From positions 1 through 64,000 of the forward strand of contig NZ_LMCM01000001.1 of the NCBI RefSeq assembly GCF_001426245.1: 64,000 nucleotides of DNA. The letters are read 5' to 3'. Source of the DNA: Phycicoccus sp. Root101. GTDB taxonomy: Bacteria > Actinomycetota > Actinomycetes > Actinomycetales > Dermatophilaceae. The first letter of the stretch is position 1. Every line of letters begins with the position of its first letter. A program made the translations under genes and the position numbers. The notes under the pieces were generated by a model, which saw only the letters and a list, made by a program, of their open reading frames with translations, did no database searches and had not been told where the DNA came from. Positions 55,810 to 63,508 of this stretch are shown piece by piece.

Positions 55810-58800
55810 CTAGTGGCCGGAGCTGCCGGGGCTGGAGTGCCACAGCTTGCGTGGTGCGGCGAGCTGTCCCAGGCCGGTGTCGTCGGGCACCTCGGCGCCC
55901 TGGGCCAGCGCCCGTGACCCGCGGACGTCCCCACCGGCCGGCTTGATGTCGGCGTAGGGCGACTGCTTGAAGCCCGACGCGTGCACCAGCACCCGGCGTC
56001 CTGCGGGACCTGCGGCGCGCTGGACCTCCTCGGCAGCCTCGGCCTGCTCCGTGGCGCTGCGTTCGCTGTCCTCCATCGCGGCATGCACGGCCTCGATCCC
56101 CCCGCGGGTCCAGGCCTCCCACAGCGGCGTCAGCTCCCACGCACCCGTGGCCCGCAACGAGATCCCCCGTGGTCCGGTACGCCGGACCACCCCCCGCACG
56201 AGCATCATCCAGGAGTGGAACACGGTCGCGGCGTAGGGCCCCTGGACGTCCTCGAAGAAGGTCGCGTCGACCGGTCCCGTGGAGTCGTCGAGGGTGAGGA
56301 ACACGACCCGTCGCCCCGACCGGATCGGTGGCGTCTGGGTGGCGACCTTGACCCCGCACACCCAGACCGTGGACCGGCTGCGGGATCGCAGCAGGTCACG
56401 GCTGCGGGTCACCCCGAGCGCCTCGAGCAGCGGCGCGTAGAAGTCGACGACGTGGGCGCTGGCGTCCAGGCCGAGGATGTCGAGCTCGGCGCGGACGCGT
56501 TCGGGACCGGTGAGCTCCGGGAGCCCGGTGCCCGAGGTGAGCTCCGGTCGGTCGCCGAGGTCGAGGGTGAGCTGGGTCGGCTGCTCCGCGGCCGCCGTCA
56601 CCGGCAGGGCGGCCTGCGACTGTCCCGCGGCGAGGGCCCGCACGCCCGACCCGTCGCTCACCCCCGCCTCCGGGGACCGTCCCCCGACCGGTATGCCGCG
56701 GGTCCCCCGGCCGCGCCGAGGGGCCGCCCGCTTGGCCGACCGGTCCAGCGCCCGGCCGTAGCGGTCGAGCTCGGCGACGTGCAGGAGCAGGTCACGGCGG
56801 GTCGTGCGCCCGCGGCGCCCGAGGCCGCCACTGCCCATGCCGCGTGATCCCACGGCACCGCCTCCTCCACCCCAGGCACCGCCGCCTCCTGCCCTCGGCA
56901 CTCCCCCGGGACCACCCAGCGAACCCATGCCGTAGAGCGCGTCGAACCCACCGGCGAGGACGAGCCGCTCCGCGACCGGTCGGGAGACGTGCGCGCGGTG
57001 CCAGAAGTCGGCGAGCCCGGCGTAGGGCTGGCCCGCGACGATGCGGGCGACCTCGGCGTCGCTGATGCCCCGGACGTCGGACAGGGACAACCGGATGCCG
57101 TAACCGCGGGCGTCGGGCAGGTCGGGGTCGGGTCGCTCGGGGTCGAACGACCCGTGCCCGACCCCCTCGAAGGCCACGGACGGCTCGTCGAAGTCCTGCA
57201 CCTGCACGTCGGTGGCGAGGTCGTCGAGGCGTTCGACCCGGTAGGCACCGGTCGAGGCGTTGACGTCGAGCCCGAGCACCGCGATGCCGAGCGACCGGGC
57301 GTCGTCGAGGATGAGCCGCTTGGGGTACATGCCGGGGTCGTGGGTGAGCACCCCGGACAGGAACGCCGCCGGGTGGTGGGTCTTGAGCCACGCCGAGTGG
57401 TAGGTCGGCAGGGCGAAGGCCGCCGCGTGGGCCTTGCAGAAACCGAACGACGCGAACGCCTTGAGCACCTCCCAGATCCGGTCGACGTCGGCCGGGTCGT
57501 AGCCGCGGGCCAGGGCCGCAGGTCGCCACCAGGCCTCGATCTCCACCTGACCTCGAGGGGTGCCCAGGGTGCGGCGCACCTCGTCGGCCTGGGCGAGGGA
57601 CACCCCGGTCGTCTCGGCGACGATCATCAGCACCTGTTCGTGGAAGACGACGACCCCCTCGGTCTCCCGGAGCGCCTCGATGAGGGTGGGGTGCAGGTAG
57701 CTGGGCTCCTTCCACCCGTGCCTGGCCTCGAGGAACGGCGTGATCATGTCGGACTTCACCGGTCCGGGCCGGAACAGCGAGATGTCGATGACGAGGTCCT
57801 CGAAGCGCTCCGGCCCGAACTTGCCGATCAGCTCGCGCTGGCCGGGACTCTCGATCTGGAAGCAGCCGAGCGTGTGGCTCGTGCGGATCAGCCGGAACGT
57901 CGCCTCGTCGTCGAGCGGCACCTGCCGCTGGTCGTCGAGGTCCACCTCCACGGCGTCGACCCGCTGCACCTCCTGCAGCGCGTGGGCCATCGCCGACTGC
58001 ATGCGGATCCCCAGCACGTCGAGCTTGAGCAGGCCCAGGGCCTCGACGTCGTCCTTGTCGAACTGGCTCATCGGGAACCCCAGCCAGCTCGCCTCCACCG
58101 GGGTCCGGTCGAGCAGCCCGCCGTCGGACAGCACCACCCCGCAGGGGTGCAGCGCGATGTGGCGAGGGAGCCCGTCGAGGCGCTCGACGAGGTCGAACAG
58201 CACCCGCATCCGGGGACTGTCCAGCCCGCGCGAGCGCAGCTCGGGCAGCTCGGCGATGGCGCTGCGTGCGTCCCGGGCCCGGATGTGCGGGAAGGCCTTG
58301 GCGATCTCGTCGATCTCCGTCGGCGGCAGGCCGAGCGCCGCGCCCACGTCACGGATCGCGTGGCGCACCTTGTAGGTGTCCATCATCGAGACGCAGGTGA
58401 CACGCTCACCGCCGAACCGGTCGAGGATGCGCTCGTAGACCTCGGTACGGCGGGCGGACTCCACGTCGATGTCGATGTCGGGTAGCTCGGCCCGCAGCGG
58501 CGAGCAGAACCGTTCCATGAGCAGGTTGTAGCGGATCGGGTCGACCCCGCTGATGCCGAGCAGGTAGTTGACCAGCGACCCCGCCCCCGACCCGCGCGCG
58601 GCGACGCGGACCCCCATCTCCCGGATGAGGTCGACGACCTCTGCGACCGTGAGGAAGTAGGTGGGGTAGCCCAGCTCGGCGATGACCTTGAGCTCTTCGG
58701 TGAGCCGGCGCTCGACCGCGGCGAACTCCTTCTCCCCGATGCCGGGGTAGCGGCCCCCGACGGCTGCGCGGCAGCGCTGCTCCAGCCTGGCCTGCGGGCT

Positions 58801-59937
58801 CTCCCCCGGCTCGATCTTCAACGTGTGGGGCTCGGGCAGGTGGACCGAGCCGATGCCGAGGTCGTGCCGGGCGCTCTGGGCGCACGACAGCCCCACGGCC
58901 AGGGTGCGCTGGAGCAGCTCGTCGGCGCGACCACGGTCGCCGCCGGTGACCTCGAGGGCGACGGCATGCATGGTCGGGGTCGCGGCGAGGTGGGCGGCGT
59001 CGGTGACCCGGTCGAGGTGACGGGTGTCGAGGGCGACCAGCCGCCGCGCCGCGTCGAGCAGGTCGACCACGGCCGACTCCCCCGGGTCGACGTGGCGCAC
59101 CGCGGCGGTGAGTACCGCGGGGACACCCTGCTCGTCGGCGAGGCCGAGCAGCCGGCGGGCGTGGCTGCGGGACGCCGGGGTGCCCTCGGGGCCGCCGTGG
59201 CAGACCACCTCGATCGCGACCGCGCCCGCCGGCAGCCGTCGTCGCCACGCGTCGAGCAGGACCCGCGCCCGGTCGACGCGCTTGACCAGCAGCGCCCGGC
59301 CCACGTCGGAGTCGGGTCCGAGCAGGACCAGCAGCGGGCTGGCGTGGTCCCGGCTGGACCGGGGGTCGCCGCCACGCCAGCAGCCTGCGGCGACGACCGC
59401 GGCCGAGGTCACCGGCACCCCTCGCTCCCCGCGCAGGTGGGTCTCGGTCACCAACCGGCACAGCGCCGCCCACCCGACTCCTGCCGGGACCCCGCCGGCC
59501 CGGCCCCGGGCCAGCACGGTGACCCGCGGGTGGCGGGGGTCGCGGTCGGCGCCACCCCGGGCGGGGGTGCGCGGCGGACGGCTCGGCTGCTGCGGTGGCT
59601 GCTGCAGTGGCTGTTGCGCGGAGGAGGAGGCGGACCGGGAGGAGTATGCGGCGGGGTCGCGTCGTCCCTCCCCGGCACCACCGTGGTCGCCCGGGGCGTC
59701 CGGCCCCACGGCGAGGTCGACGCCGAGGACCGGGGCGATCCCCGCCGCGGTGGCGGCCTGGACGAACCGGACCGCGCCGTAGAGGCCGTCGCGGTCGGTG
59801 AGCGCGAGGACCGGCTGCCGGTGCTGGGCGGCGCGCTCGACCAGCGCCTCGGGGGTGGAGGTGCCGTAGCGCATCGAGAACCCCGAGGCGACGTGCAGGT
59901 GCACGAACTCCGCCGCCGGGCCGGCAGCGGCGCTCAT
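55810..59937 (-). CDS. dnaE2: Error-prone DNA polymerase III alpha subunit
   Basis: This 1375-residue C-family polymerase performs mutagenic translesion synthesis. The PHP domain comes first (VHLHVASGFSMRYGTSTPEAL). The catalytic ELPDIDIDVES (Asp487/489/491) and ISLFRPGPVKSDM lie in the palm, and AFASFGFCKAHAAAFALPTYH in the fingers, in two parts. An HhH region and a C-terminal OB domain (about 1190-1240) follow. It is about 300 residues longer than usual because of a Gln/Pro-rich insert (about 98-130) and Gly- and Arg-rich inserts (about 1005-1120). QLTLDLG at 1122-1128 resembles a clamp-binding peptide. ATG 59937 overlaps the HEPN gene stop (ATGA). Confidence 0.94.
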   Translation of the reverse strand: MSAAAGPAAEFVHLHVASGFSMRYGTSTPEALVERAAQHRQPVLALTDRDGLYGAVRFVQAATAAGIAPVLGVDLAVGPDAPGDHGGAGEGRRDPAAYSSRSASSSAQQPLQQPPQQPSRPPRTPARGGADRDPRHPRVTVLARGRAGGVPAGVGWAALCRLVTETHLRGERGVPVTSAAVVAAGCWRGGDPRSSRDHASPLLVLLGPDSDVGRALLVKRVDRARVLLDAWRRRLPAGAVAIEVVCHGGPEGTPASRSHARRLLGLADEQGVPAVLTAAVRHVDPGESAVVDLLDAARRLVALDTRHLDRVTDAAHLAATPTMHAVALEVTGGDRGRADELLQRTLAVGLSCAQSARHDLGIGSVHLPEPHTLKIEPGESPQARLEQRCRAAVGGRYPGIGEKEFAAVERRLTEELKVIAELGYPTYFLTVAEVVDLIREMGVRVAARGSGAGSLVNYLLGISGVDPIRYNLLMERFCSPLRAELPDIDIDVESARRTEVYERILDRFGGERVTCVSMMDTYKVRHAIRDVGAALGLPPTEIDEIAKAFPHIRARDARSAIAELPELRSRGLDSPRMRVLFDLVERLDGLPRHIALHPCGVVLSDGGLLDRTPVEASWLGFPMSQFDKDDVEALGLLKLDVLGIRMQSAMAHALQEVQRVDAVEVDLDDQRQVPLDDEATFRLIRTSHTLGCFQIESPGQRELIGKFGPERFEDLVIDISLFRPGPVKSDMITPFLEARHGWKEPSYLHPTLIEALRETEGVVVFHEQVLMIVAETTGVSLAQADEVRRTLGTPRGQVEIEAWWRPAALARGYDPADVDRIWEVLKAFASFGFCKAHAAAFALPTYHSAWLKTHHPAAFLSGVLTHDPGMYPKRLILDDARSLGIAVLGLDVNASTGAYRVERLDDLATDVQVQDFDEPSVAFEGVGHGSFDPERPDPDLPDARGYGIRLSLSDVRGISDAEVARIVAGQPYAGLADFWHRAHVSRPVAERLVLAGGFDALYGMGSLGGPGGVPRAGGGGAWGGGGGAVGSRGMGSGGLGRRGRTTRRDLLLHVAELDRYGRALDRSAKRAAPRRGRGTRGIPVGGRSPEAGVSDGSGVRALAAGQSQAALPVTAAAEQPTQLTLDLGDRPELTSGTGLPELTGPERVRAELDILGLDASAHVVDFYAPLLEALGVTRSRDLLRSRSRSTVWVCGVKVATQTPPIRSGRRVVFLTLDDSTGPVDATFFEDVQGPYAATVFHSWMMLVRGVVRRTGPRGISLRATGAWELTPLWEAWTRGGIEAVHAAMEDSERSATEQAEAAEEVQRAAGPAGRRVLVHASGFKQSPYADIKPAGGDVRGSRALAQGAEVPDDTGLGQLAAPRKLWHSSPGSSGH

Positions 59938-60419
59938 GGCGCTGCGCGCGTCGAGCCGGCGGAGCTCGAGCCGGCGGAGGTCGTCGCGAGGGCGGTGGGT
60001 ACGAGCACCTCGTCGTGGCTGCCCGGCTGGACCGGCAGCCCGAGGCTGCGGCAGACCAGGTCGAGGAACACCTCGGACTGCCGGATCAGGTCGTCGGCCT
60101 CCCGGGCGCTGTGGGGCTGGCCGCGCCGGGCCGTCACGAGCTCGAAGAACTCGGCCCACTCCGCGAGCTCCGGGGCCACCGTCGGCAGCAGCTCCCACAG
60201 GGAGCGCGGCCCGCAGTGGCCGTCCGGGGTGGCGCGGGCGGCGACGAGGGCGGCAGCGGCCCGCAACGCACCGAGCTGGGCCTGCAGGTAGCGCTGGGAC
60301 ACCTCCCGGCTCTGGCAGGCCTCGAGCAGGGAGTGCCGGGACCGGTCGAGCAGGTCGAGGCTGGCGCCCGCGCTGTGCCTGGTGCCGGTCGCGGAGGCGT
60401 CCACGGTGATGGTCGCCAT
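59934..60419 (-). CDS. SAV_6107-family HEPN-domain protein
   Basis: This 161-residue helical protein belongs, by pattern and by its place before dnaE2, to the SAV_6107 HEPN family: DRSRHSLLEACQSREVSQRY, AALRAAAALVAAR-like helices, WELLPTVAPELAEWAEFFE and SAREADDLIRQSEVFLDLV. HEPN proteins are often RNases (R-x4-6-H) or nucleotidyltransferase partners. R98-x4-H103 is present, but its loop position makes activity uncertain. ATG 60419 is 1 bp after the DUF6504 stop. Its own stop overlaps dnaE2. Confidence 0.82.
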   Translation of the reverse strand: MATITVDASATGTRHSAGASLDLLDRSRHSLLEACQSREVSQRYLQAQLGALRAAAALVAARATPDGHCGPRSLWELLPTVAPELAEWAEFFELVTARRGQPHSAREADDLIRQSEVFLDLVCRSLGLPVQPGSHDEVLVPTALATTSAGSSSAGSTRAAP

Positions 60420-60420
60420 C

Positions 60421-60801
60421 TCAGTCCGCCACACGCAGCAGCCGCCAGCGCAGGCCGCGGTCCTGGTGGTCCGCACCGAGGTCGTAGACACCGACCGCGG
60501 CGCACCGGCCGGCACTGGCCTCCACCCGCCACACCTGGCGCTCCCGGGCGTCGGTGAGGACGTCGTTGCTGCCCTGCTCGCGCGCCTCGCGCCACCACGG
60601 CCGACGCTCCTGCCAGCGGTCGAGGACCGCCCGCACGACGTAGAGCCGACCCCGCCACACGAACGCCTCGGGTCCCGGGGTCGTGGGACCGTCCTCGACG
60701 GGGACACCGTGGACGCCTTCGGGACCGGGGGCACCGGGAGCACCGGGGGCACCGGTCGCCGTCTGGCGGACCTCGATGGGTTCTTCGTACCGGCGCACCA
60801 C
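60421..60801 (-). CDS. DUF6504 protein, first gene of the SOS operon
   Basis: This 126-residue protein of the DUF6504 family has an N-terminal Pro/Gly/Ala repeat (TGAPGAPGAPGPEG, encoded by 9-bp units at 60726-60755) and a folded part, FVWRGRLYVVRAVLDRWQER, then REARE, VWRVEASAG and YDLGADHQDRGLRWRLLRV. The domain looks like a small beta-rich unit often found beside repair polymerases. The role is unknown. GTG 60801 has GAAGGAG 7-8 nt upstream. A LexA box lies 170 bp upstream. Confidence 0.85.
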   Translation of the reverse strand: MVRRYEEPIEVRQTATGAPGAPGAPGPEGVHGVPVEDGPTTPGPEAFVWRGRLYVVRAVLDRWQERRPWWREAREQGSNDVLTDARERQVWRVEASAGRCAAVGVYDLGADHQDRGLRWRLLRVAD

Positions 60802-60970
60802 GAGCAGGCTCCTTCGTCAGGGCAGGGTGGAATGGTGTGGCTCTGGCCCTGCAGGGGACGGGGTCGAGGCGTCCGCTGCGGGCCAGAGCCCCACGGTGGT
60901 CCCTGGGCGCGGACGGCAGGTGGCGGGAGTCGTCCGCCCTGCTGGTCGCCCGGTCCTTCGGTGGAACCAT

Positions 60971-60986
60971 TCGAACAGATGTTCGA
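60971..60986. promoter_or_regulatory. LexA (SOS) box
   Basis: TCGAACAGATGTTCGA is a full match to TCGAAC-N4-GTTCGA. It lies upstream of the leftward operon DUF6504-HEPN-dnaE2-methyltransferase-dinB and is the natural site for DNA-damage control of these polymerases. Confidence 0.88.
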
Positions 60987-61101
60987 TATGAAGAACCGTA
61001 CACCTGCCCTCGGACAGCTCGTCAAGAGCGACGGCGCGTCGTCGCCACCCGGGCGCGTCGCCGTCGACGCTCCAGCGCTGGTGGCCGTCGGCAGCCACCC
61101 C

Positions 61102-61107
61102 TAGGCT
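61102..61107 (+). promoter_or_regulatory. -10 box, leaderless layout
   Basis: TAGGCT ends 6 nt before ATG 61114, and no ribosome-binding site is present. Confidence 0.55.
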
Positions 61108-61113
61108 CCGGAC

Positions 61114-61650
61114 ATGAGCCCGCCCGAGCCGGTCGCTCCACCCCCCGCCGAGGTCCGCGACCTCACCGGCCACCCCGCCGTGCAGCGGGTCCTGGCCACG
61201 CTCGCCGTGCACAGCGTCGACCCCGAGCTGGTCAGCCTGCCCGACGCCGTCCGCACCGCCGCCGCGGCCGCCGCGGCCATCGGCGTCACCCCGGCCGAGA
61301 TCGCGAACTCACTGATCTTCCGCGCCCACGACGAGCAGGGCACGATCACCCCGCTGCTCGTGCTCACCTCGGGTGCCCACCAGGTCGACCTCGTCAAGGT
61401 CGCCGAGCTGCTCGACGGCGTGGACCACGTCGACCGCGCCGACGCCGACTTCGTCCGCGCCGCGACCGGGTTCGCCATCGGCGGCGTCGCCCCGGTCGGC
61501 CACCCGGCCCCGATCCGCACCGTCGTCGACGTGTCGCTGAGCCGCTACCGCCACGTCTGGGCCGCCGCCGGCCACAGCCACACCGTCTACCGCACCACCT
61601 ACGAGGAGCTGCTGCGCGTCACCGCCGGGCACGCCATGGAAGTGGCCTGA
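61114..61650 (+). CDS. YbaK/aminoacyl-tRNA deacylase domain protein
   Basis: This 178-residue protein has the YbaK/ProRS-INS fold of trans-editing deacylases, which remove wrong amino acids from tRNA. Typical segments are IGVTPAEIANSLIFRAHDEQG, in two parts, then a strand-rich middle, and ATGFAIGGVAPVGHPAPI (about 117-134) with the conserved GG-x-x-P-x-G signature. The exact aminoacyl-tRNA is unknown. It is leaderless and divergent from the SOS operon. Confidence 0.9.
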   Translation: MSPPEPVAPPPAEVRDLTGHPAVQRVLATLAVHSVDPELVSLPDAVRTAAAAAAAIGVTPAEIANSLIFRAHDEQGTITPLLVLTSGAHQVDLVKVAELLDGVDHVDRADADFVRAATGFAIGGVAPVGHPAPIRTVVDVSLSRYRHVWAAAGHSHTVYRTTYEELLRVTAGHAMEVA

Positions 61651-61651
61651 C

Positions 61652-61697
61652 CGCGCCATACCGCCGACGGGCGCGCCACACCGCCGACGGGTGCGCC
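61652..61697. repeat. 20-bp tandem repeat at a convergent gene end
   Basis: CGCGCCATACCGCCGACGGG (61652-61671) is followed by the same unit with one change (61672-61691) and a partial third. It fills the gap between the convergent ybaK-like and VOC gene stops and may act in termination. Confidence 0.75.
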
Positions 61698-61704
61698 CGG
61701 CCGC

Positions 61705-62094
61705 TCAGGTGCGGTGCGCCTCGTGGATGCACAGGACGTTCCCGTCGGGGTCGACGAACCACGCGGCCCGCTCCCCCGCGAAGTCCGCGATGTGGTCCTG
61801 CGTCTGCAACCCCGGGAGGTCGTAGTCCTCGAACACCACGCCCTTGCCCTCGAGCTCGGCGATCTCGGCCGCGACGTCCGGGACCTCCCACGTCAGGGCG
61901 GTGCTCGGGTTCTGCGAGCCGGTCTCCCGAGGCAGCAGCATGAGCACCGTGCCGCCGCTGAGCTCGTACATCAGGCTGCCCTCGGCGTTCGTCCCCTGGA
62001 ACGGCAGGCCCAGCCGGTCGGAGTAGAACTCCTTCGCGCGATCGGTGTCCGTGACGGGAAGCATCGTCGCAACTGCACTCATGGCCAGTGACAT
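61705..62094 (-). CDS. VOC-family (glyoxalase/bleomycin-resistance fold) protein
   Basis: This 129-residue protein has the paired beta-alpha-beta-beta-beta modules of the VOC superfamily: VTDTDRAKEFYSDRLGLPF and, in the second module, DVAAEIAELEGKGVVFED and AAWFVDPDGNVLCIHE (the last with the metal-ligand Glu). A metal-dependent small-molecule enzyme or a binding protein is likely, with substrate unknown. ATG 62094 has AAGGAGGTG at 6-7 nt, the best ribosome-binding site in this part. Confidence 0.85.
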   Translation of the reverse strand: MSLAMSAVATMLPVTDTDRAKEFYSDRLGLPFQGTNAEGSLMYELSGGTVLMLLPRETGSQNPSTALTWEVPDVAAEIAELEGKGVVFEDYDLPGLQTQDHIADFAGERAAWFVDPDGNVLCIHEAHRT

Positions 62095-62189
62095 GACCAG
62101 CACCTCCTTCAGGCACCTCCCAGCGTCCTCCCCGTCCGAGCCCTGGCGATCCACCAATGTGGTGATCGCTCTGCGCCAGAATGGGCGAC

Positions 62190-62999
62190 ATGACCAGACC
62201 CAGGCCCGTCGAGTGCTGGCTCACCGACATGGACGGGGTGCTCGTCCACGAGGAGAGCGCCATCCCGGGGGCCGCGGAGTTCCTCGCCGCCCTCACCGAG
62301 CACGGGCGCCGGTTCCTCGTGCTGACCAACAACTCGATCTTCACCCCGCGCGACCTCCGGGCCAGGCTGCTGGCCAGCGGCATCGACGTGCCCGAGGAGT
62401 CGATCTGGACCTCGGCCCTGGCCACCGCGCAGTTCCTCGACGACCAGCGACCCCGCGGGAGCGCGTTCGTCGTGGGCGAGTCCGGCCTGACGAACGCGCT
62501 CTACGACGTCGGCTACACGACCACCGAGCGCAACCCCGACTACGTCGTCCTCGGCGAGACCCGCACCTACTCGTTCGAGGCCATCACCAAGGCGATCCGG
62601 CTGATCGAGGGCGGGGCACGGTTCATCGCGACCAACCCCGACGTCAGCGGGCCGAGCCCGCAGGGCTCCCTGCCCGCGACGGGTTCGGTGGCCGCCCTGA
62701 TCAGCGCCGCCACCGGCCGCCAGCCGTACTACATCGGCAAGCCCAACCCGCTGATGATGCGCAGCGCCCTCAACCGGATCGACGCGCACTCCGAGTCGAC
62801 GGTGATGGTCGGCGACCGGATGGACACCGATGTCATCAGCGGCCTCGAGGCCGGCCTGCGGACGGTCCTCGTCCTGACGGGATCCACCCAGCGGCACCAG
62901 GTGGACCAGTTCCCCTACCAGCCGACGCGCGTCGTCGACTCGGTCGCCGACATCGTCCCGCTCGTGGCCGAGCTGCGCCCGCTCGACGGACCGTCCTAG
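62190..62999 (+). CDS. HAD-IIA family phosphatase (NagD-like)
   Basis: This 269-residue haloacid-dehalogenase phosphatase has motif [14 protein letters not shown] (nucleophile Asp). [15 protein letters not shown] is motif II and [15 protein letters not shown] motif [21 protein letters not shown] carries the motif IV acids. A C2a cap lies between motifs II and III. The substrate is probably a sugar or nucleotide monophosphate. I prefer ATG 62190, where CAGAAT lies 7 nt upstream as a possible -10; ATG 62181 is the alternative. Its last codons lie in a 27-bp tandem repeat. Confidence 0.9.
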   Translation: MTRPRPVECWLTDMDGVLVHEESAIPGAAEFLAALTEHGRRFLVLTNNSIFTPRDLRARLLASGIDVPEESIWTSALATAQFLDDQRPRGSAFVVGESGLTNALYDVGYTTTERNPDYVVLGETRTYSFEAITKAIRLIEGGARFIATNPDVSGPSPQGSLPATGSVAALISAATGRQPYYIGKPNPLMMRSALNRIDAHSESTVMVGDRMDTDVISGLEAGLRTVLVLTGSTQRHQVDQFPYQPTRVVDSVADIVPLVAELRPLDGPS

Positions 63000-63088
63000 C
63001 GGAGCCTGCTCGACGGACCGTCCTGACGGAGCCTGCTCGACGGACCGTCCTGGCGGAGCCTGCTCGACGGACCGTCCTGGCGGGGGCC
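62981..63088. repeat. Four 27-bp tandem units spanning two stop codons
   Basis: Units start at 62981, 63008, 63035 and 63062. Each begins GCTCGACGGACCGTCCT and contains the 11-bp palindrome GACGG-A-CCGTC. The first unit supplies the TAG of the rightward phosphatase gene. The units read leftward encode a three-fold RQDGPSSRL repeat at the C-terminus of the ArsR protein. Confidence 0.93.
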
Positions 63089-63391
63089 GAGGACGCTGTC
63101 GAGCAGCCCCGGGAAGGCCGCGTCCACCTCGTCGCGGCGCAGCGACACCAGCCGTTGTCGACCGTGGGGCTCGTTGCGGATCAGCCCGGCCTCGCGCAGC
63201 ACCTTCATGAGGTGGGACTTGGTCGACTTGGGCAGGGCCGGGTTGGTCGCCCCGCACTGGGCCATCTCGAGGGGCCCGTCGACGAGGTCACGCACGATCT
63301 GCAGCCGGGCGGGGTCGCTCAGCGCGAAGAGCACGTCGGTCAGCGCGACGTCACCGAGGTCGGGGTGCACCAGCTCTGGCGTTCCACTCAT
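62996..63391 (-). CDS. ArsR-type winged-helix regulator with repeat tail
   Basis: This 131-residue regulator has the ArsR-like core [20 protein letters not shown]. The recognition helix is [18 protein letters not shown], and the beta-wing is [15 protein letters not shown]. There is no obvious Cys metal site; one Cys is in MAQCGATN. The last 30 residues are three copies of a 9-10-residue repeat created by a DNA tandem repeat. ATG 63391 has TATTGT 6 nt before it (leaderless), covered by an 18-bp operator. A second copy of the operator lies toward the divergent MFS gene. Confidence 0.87.
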   Translation of the reverse strand: MSGTPELVHPDLGDVALTDVLFALSDPARLQIVRDLVDGPLEMAQCGATNPALPKSTKSHLMKVLREAGLIRNEPHGRQRLVSLRRDEVDAAFPGLLDSVLGPRQDGPSSRLRQDGPSSRLRQDGPSSRLR

Positions 63392-63392
63392 G

Positions 63393-63410
63393 GTTCGACA
63401 ATACTCGAAC
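63393..63410. promoter_or_regulatory. ArsR operator copy 1
   Basis: GTTCGACAATACTCGAAC is an imperfect palindrome that overlaps the -10 box (TATTGT, 63403-63398) and start of the ArsR gene, as expected for autorepression. Confidence 0.72.
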
Positions 63411-63449
63411 TGATTTCGCGCGATCGGGAATGCCCCACCTGCTGACACC

Positions 63450-63467
63450 GTTCGACAATTGTCGAAC
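63450..63467. promoter_or_regulatory. ArsR operator copy 2
   Basis: GTTCGACAATTGTCGAAC is a perfect 18-bp palindrome, 57 bp from copy 1 and 42 bp before the MFS start. It differs from copy 1 at only two positions. Confidence 0.78.
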
Positions 63468-63508
63468 CAATGTCAGTCCCCCGAGTGTCGTCCCGAGAGG
63501 TTGCCGTC

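Larger units (their letters stand above)
60802..61113. other. Control region between SOS operon and ybaK-like gene
   Basis: These 312 bp hold a leader of about 165 nt for the leftward operon, a LexA box at 60971-60986, and a TAGGCT -10 box for the rightward gene at 61102-61107. No further gene is recognised. Confidence 0.55.

Noticed and set aside
63450-63467. GTTCGACAATTGTCGAAC read as an SOS box
   Set aside because: It contains GTCGAAC but not the TCGAAC-N4-GTTCGA spacing, and it is duplicated across an ArsR-MFS divergon, so it is better explained as the ArsR operator.
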